Shown piece after piece: positions 7,615 through 9,577 of a stretch of DNA of 9,577 nucleotides. The notes under the pieces are model-generated. The model worked only from the letters and a program-made list of their open reading frames with translations. It was not told the origin of the DNA and searched no databases. The stretch lies in assembly GCA_003229755.1 (NCBI GenBank), contig QIFJ01000009.1:1-9577 (forward strand), given 5' to 3'. The translations under genes and the position numbers were made by a program. This DNA is from Pseudomonadota bacterium. GTDB taxonomy: Bacteria; BMS3Abin14. The stretch's first letter is position 1, and every line of letters starts with the position of its first letter.

Positions 7615-8415
7615 TTTCTTACCATACACACAATCCCCAACCCTGCGTGCGTTTATCAGTTCTTCACCGGTCATGGGACCATCCTCCAGAACCTGCAGTC
7701 CTCCCGCCAGTTCCAGGGCGTTTCTCGGACCGATCAGTGCGAGATCTACCAACGGGTTTGAAAGAACAAATCTATAACAATCCGCTGCAGTGAGTGGGCT
7801 CTGGCCGGGAGGCATATTCTTTTCCATGAGGAGCTTACCCCAGCATGTTGTGGTATAGGCCATAATACCCGGGGTATCCTGATCGGGGATATAAGGAAAT
7901 ATATCTTTTTCAGCCCCCCTGTGGGCGGCGTTGTAACGAAGCATGTAGATATCCACCGGCAGCTCTTTTCTGCCGACCAAACTTCCAATAAGAGAACGGT
8001 TGTGAGAAGAAATTGCGAGATACCTGACCTTGCCCTCTTCCCTCAGTTTAAGTGCCGACTCCAGCATCCACCCTCTGGGAACACCACGCATCCAACCCAG
8101 GATCAGGATGTCCGCATGGTCGACTCCCAGTTTTTTCAGGCCGCTTTCATGTTTACTTCTGGTTAGAAGCCCCGATTTGTCGTATGTCTGGAAGGCGATG
8201 ACCATCCGGTCCCTTTCGCTGGGTGCAAGTTCCCGCAGGGCCTTCCTCATCTCCAGATGGCGTCTGGAACCCCAGTAGAACAGGTTGATCTGATTTTCAT
8301 GATAAGCTTTCGTAATAGCCTCAGCTGGAACGCCATAAGAAGCTGCGATTCCCAGACGGCTGACCTTGAGGCCGGTCTGTCCAAGAGTTACATGATCACG
8401 GAAATCCAGGGACAT
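7612..8415 (-). CDS. Aldo/keto reductase-like (beta/alpha)8 protein lacking the usual catalytic residues
   Basis: A 267-residue protein of the aldo/keto reductase superfamily, slightly short for the family (about 280-330). The N-terminal TLGQTGLKVSRLGIA (about 10-24) is the classic AKR opening, and IGPRNALELAGGL (228-240) is the usual C-terminal NADP(H)-binding region. The expected catalytic Asp, Tyr, Lys and His do not align: INLFYWGS (43-50) replaces the INxFDTA...YG segment, IAFQTY (73-78) has Gln76 where the Lys is expected, and ILGW (105-108) has Gly107 where the His is expected. It may therefore be an unusual oxidoreductase or a non-catalytic cofactor-binding protein. ATG 8415 is preceded by GAGG at 5-nt spacing; an in-frame ATG at 8457 would add 14 residues with no homology and has a poorer ribosome site. 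It is convergent with the kinase gene and divergent from the DUF2156 gene. The substrate is unknown. Confidence 0.85.
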   Translation of the reverse strand: MSLDFRDHVTLGQTGLKVSRLGIAASYGVPAEAITKAYHENQINLFYWGSRRHLEMRKALRELAPSERDRMVIAFQTYDKSGLLTRSKHESGLKKLGVDHADILILGWMRGVPRGWMLESALKLREEGKVRYLAISSHNRSLIGSLVGRKELPVDIYMLRYNAAHRGAEKDIFPYIPDQDTPGIMAYTTTCWGKLLMEKNMPPGQSPLTAADCYRFVLSNPLVDLALIGPRNALELAGGLQVLEDGPMTGEELINARRVGDCVYGKK

Positions 8416-8445
8416 ATTAACCTCATAAAATTCGATTATTGCCCG

Positions 8446-8457
8446 ATGCAGCTGCAT
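8446..8457. repeat. Perfect 12-bp palindrome upstream of the AKR gene
   Basis: ATGCAGCTGCAT reads the same on both strands. It lies 31 bp upstream of the chosen AKR start and includes the rejected alternative ATG at 8457. A regulator half-site is possible, but a 12-bp palindrome alone is not strong evidence. Confidence 0.3.
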
Positions 8458-8468
8458 GAACTCTCTGT

Positions 8469-8486
8469 TATGCTGTCTTTAGCATA
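8469..8486. promoter_or_regulatory. Inverted repeat TATGCT-N6-AGCATA, possible operator
   Basis: Two perfect 6-bp arms (8469-8474 and 8481-8486) flank the spacer gtcttt in the divergent region between the AKR gene (start 8415) and the DUF2156 gene (start 8522). The size and symmetry suit a dimeric DNA-binding protein that could act on both genes. I found only weak matches to promoter hexamers here, so its position relative to the start sites is unknown. Confidence 0.35.
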
Positions 8487-8511
8487 CCCATATACGACCC
8501 GCAACATTAAC

Positions 8512-8516
8512 GGAGG
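8512..8516 (+). promoter_or_regulatory. Ribosome binding site that supports a TTG start
   Basis: A perfect GGAGG lies 5 nt before TTG 8522. The next in-frame Met codon is about 73 residues downstream, inside the conserved domain, so this site is the main reason to accept the TTG. Confidence 0.8.
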
Positions 8517-8521
8517 GCAAG

Positions 8522-9373
8522 TTGCATTCGGAACCACTGACTTTTGCACACAAAGACCTGCTTTTTAACAGGCTGAGGGCGATCGAGATCCCCATTTCGG
8601 AGTTCTCCTTTGCCAACATCTACCTGTTCAGACATACTCATCATTACGAGATAATTTCCGGCAAAGATGTGTTCCTCAGGGGACGGTCCTACAACGGTTC
8701 CATATATCTTATACCAACCTCCGACCTGCGGAATGTCGATATGGAATATCTGGCCGGGATCATTGATGAGGTTGATTATATCTATCCTGTGCCGGAAGAG
8801 TGGCTTACTGTTTTTGATCGAAACCGGTGGGAAATAAGCAGCACTGAAGGCGATTCGGACTATTTCTACTCAGCGGAGAAAATGTCCACCTATGCCGGCA
8901 AGAAGCTGCATAAGAAGAAGAACCTGCTGAATTTTTTCAGAAAGCACTACAGGCACGAGGTGCTCCCTCTTACCGACAATCATCTTGAAGACGCACTAAC
9001 CATACTGGATATATGGCAGGAAGAATCGGTGCAAAATCCCGAGGAAACGGATTACGCTGCCTGTAGGGAGGGCCTTATGAAGGCTGAAGAGCTTATCCTG
9101 TGCGGGGGCATTTACTATGCTGAAGGTGAACCGGCAGGTTTCCTTCTGGGAGAAGAGCTTAACCGGGAAACTTTCGGCATCCATTTTGCCAAGGCTCTGA
9201 AGAGATTCAAGGGTATATACCAGTACATGTTCAACAACTTCGCCTCAGTCCTGCCGGCCTCTTGCACCTACATAAACATGGAGCAGGACCTGGGTATCCA
9301 GGCCCTCAGACATTCCAAAACATCCTACATGCCGGAATTCAAACTGGAGAAATTCAGGGTCAGCCTGAGGTGA
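8522..9373 (+). CDS. DUF2156 / LPG_synthase_C domain protein (GNAT-like, phosphatidylglycerol lysyltransferase-related)
   Basis: A soluble 283-residue protein without membrane segments, the usual length for stand-alone DUF2156 proteins. This family shares the tandem GNAT fold of the C-terminal aminoacyl-tRNA-dependent transferase domain of MprF, but lacks the flippase half. Recognisable family segments are PLTFAHKDLLF (5-15), EFSFANIYLFRH (27-38), DYFYSAEKM (113-121), the basic GKKLHKKKN (126-134), FAKALKRFKG (222-231), and the C-terminal INMEQDLGIQALRHSK (251-266) followed by SYMPEFKLEKF (268-278). The start is TTG 8522, set by a GGAGG 5 nt upstream. It is transcribed away from the AKR gene. 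The substrate cannot be read from sequence: lipid aminoacylation is only a family-level suggestion, and many members are uncharacterised acyltransferase-like proteins. Confidence 0.85.
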   Translation: MHSEPLTFAHKDLLFNRLRAIEIPISEFSFANIYLFRHTHHYEIISGKDVFLRGRSYNGSIYLIPTSDLRNVDMEYLAGIIDEVDYIYPVPEEWLTVFDRNRWEISSTEGDSDYFYSAEKMSTYAGKKLHKKKNLLNFFRKHYRHEVLPLTDNHLEDALTILDIWQEESVQNPEETDYAACREGLMKAEELILCGGIYYAEGEPAGFLLGEELNRETFGIHFAKALKRFKGIYQYMFNNFASVLPASCTYINMEQDLGIQALRHSKTSYMPEFKLEKFRVSLR

Positions 9374-9378
9374 TAATC

Positions 9379-9420
9379 GTGATGCGTGACGCGTGATGTG
9401 TGATTGGTGATTAGTGAAAC
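9379..9420. repeat. Period-7 degenerate tandem repeat (GTGANNN heptads)
   Basis: Six consecutive heptads begin with GTGA: GTGATGC, GTGACGC, GTGATGT, GTGATTG, GTGATTA and GTGAAAC. The array starts 6 bp after the TGA stop of the DUF2156 gene. The first four letters are fixed and the last three vary. There is no ribosome site or coding sense. Confidence 0.75.
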
Positions 9421-9516
9421 CAGGCGCTGGGCTAACAAACAGCACTACAACTGTATTCTTCCTCTCCCCCTTGGGACGACGTAGCTTTATGCGAAGGCGC
9501 CTGGTGGGAGAGGAAG
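9420..9516. repeat. Palindromic intergenic element, first hairpin with nested arms
   Basis: CTTCCTCTCCC (9458-9468) pairs perfectly over 11 bp with GGGAGAGGAAG (9506-9516). Inside the loop, CCTT (9469-9472) pairs with AAGG (9494-9497), and CGTA (9480-9483) pairs with TGCG (9490-9493, one G-T wobble), so the RNA or single-strand form would be an extended stem. An outer, interleaved inverted repeat joins CCAGGCGC (9420-9427) to GCGCCTGG (9497-9504). There is no T-run, so a standard intrinsic terminator is not supported. It resembles the C-rich/G-rich palindromic repeats scattered in many environmental genomes. Confidence 0.6.
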
Positions 9517-9549
9517 CCTGCCGTTGTTGAAAAACATTGAACGGCAGGC
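9516..9549. repeat. Palindromic intergenic element, second hairpin
   Basis: GCCTGCCGTT (9516-9525) pairs perfectly over 10 bp with AACGGCAGGC (9540-9549) around a 14-nt AT-rich loop. It directly abuts the first hairpin, sharing G9516. A G-rich tract (9550-9561) and the 8-bp palindrome GGATATCC (9560-9567) follow, and the element seems to continue past the window end. Confidence 0.65.
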
Positions 9550-9577
9550 GAGGAGAGGGGGATATCCTACCACCCTC

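Noticed and set aside
8416..8457. N-terminal extension of the AKR from ATG 8457
   Set aside because: ATG 8415 has the better ribosome site, and the AKR signature begins a few residues after it. The extra 14 residues match nothing in the family.
9245..9445. A 66-codon minus-strand open frame across the DUF2156 3' end
   Set aside because: It reads through the GTGA heptad array and the end of a real gene, has no ribosome site, and gives a low-complexity His/Ser peptide typical of translated repeats.

Overview
The window looks like chromosomal DNA of a free-living Gram-negative bacterium with roughly 50% GC. The gene content, strong GGAGG-type ribosome binding sites, E. coli-like sigma-70 promoters and degenerate 7-bp intergenic repeats fit an uncultured member of the former Deltaproteobacteria (Desulfobacterota) or a neighbouring phylum. 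This assignment is an inference from style and is weak: the window has no rRNA or ribosomal-protein gene.

Layout. 1-4528 (-) is the first 1,509 codons of a giant cyclic beta-1,2-glucan synthase (NdvB/ChvB/Cgs family). It is open at the window edge, so the C-terminal half lies beyond position 1. 4529-4664 is a short spacer with a candidate promoter for it. 4665-5198 (-) is hypoxanthine phosphoribosyltransferase (hpt). 5199-5361 is a divergent control region with two back-to-back sigma-70-like promoters. 5362-7581 (+) is a 739-aa hybrid sensor: GAF, histidine kinase, then a C-terminal domain that looks like a degenerate GGDEF. 7582-7614 is a tight convergent junction holding a period-7 GGA repeat. 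7612-8415 (-) is an aldo/keto-reductase-fold protein that seems to have lost the catalytic tetrad. 8416-8521 is a second divergent intergenic region with two palindromes. 8522-9373 (+) is a DUF2156 / LPG_synthase_C (GNAT-like) protein that starts at TTG. 9374-9577 is non-coding and repeat-rich: a GTGANNN heptad array followed by a strongly palindromic element that runs to the window end.

How the genes relate. NdvB would polymerise UDP-glucose into a periplasmic beta-1,2-glucan used in osmoadaptation and envelope function. DUF2156 proteins resemble the aminoacyl transfer domain of lysylphosphatidylglycerol synthase, so two of the five genes may touch the envelope. Hpt is purine salvage. The kinase has no response regulator beside it. 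I see no single operon: the genes alternate in strand, and the likely transcription units are hpt (possibly reading into ndvB), the kinase alone, the AKR alone and the DUF2156 gene alone. No tRNA, rRNA, CRISPR array, transposase or phage gene was seen. The most unusual items are the kinase-GGDEF fusion, the catalytically stripped AKR, and the intergenic repeats.
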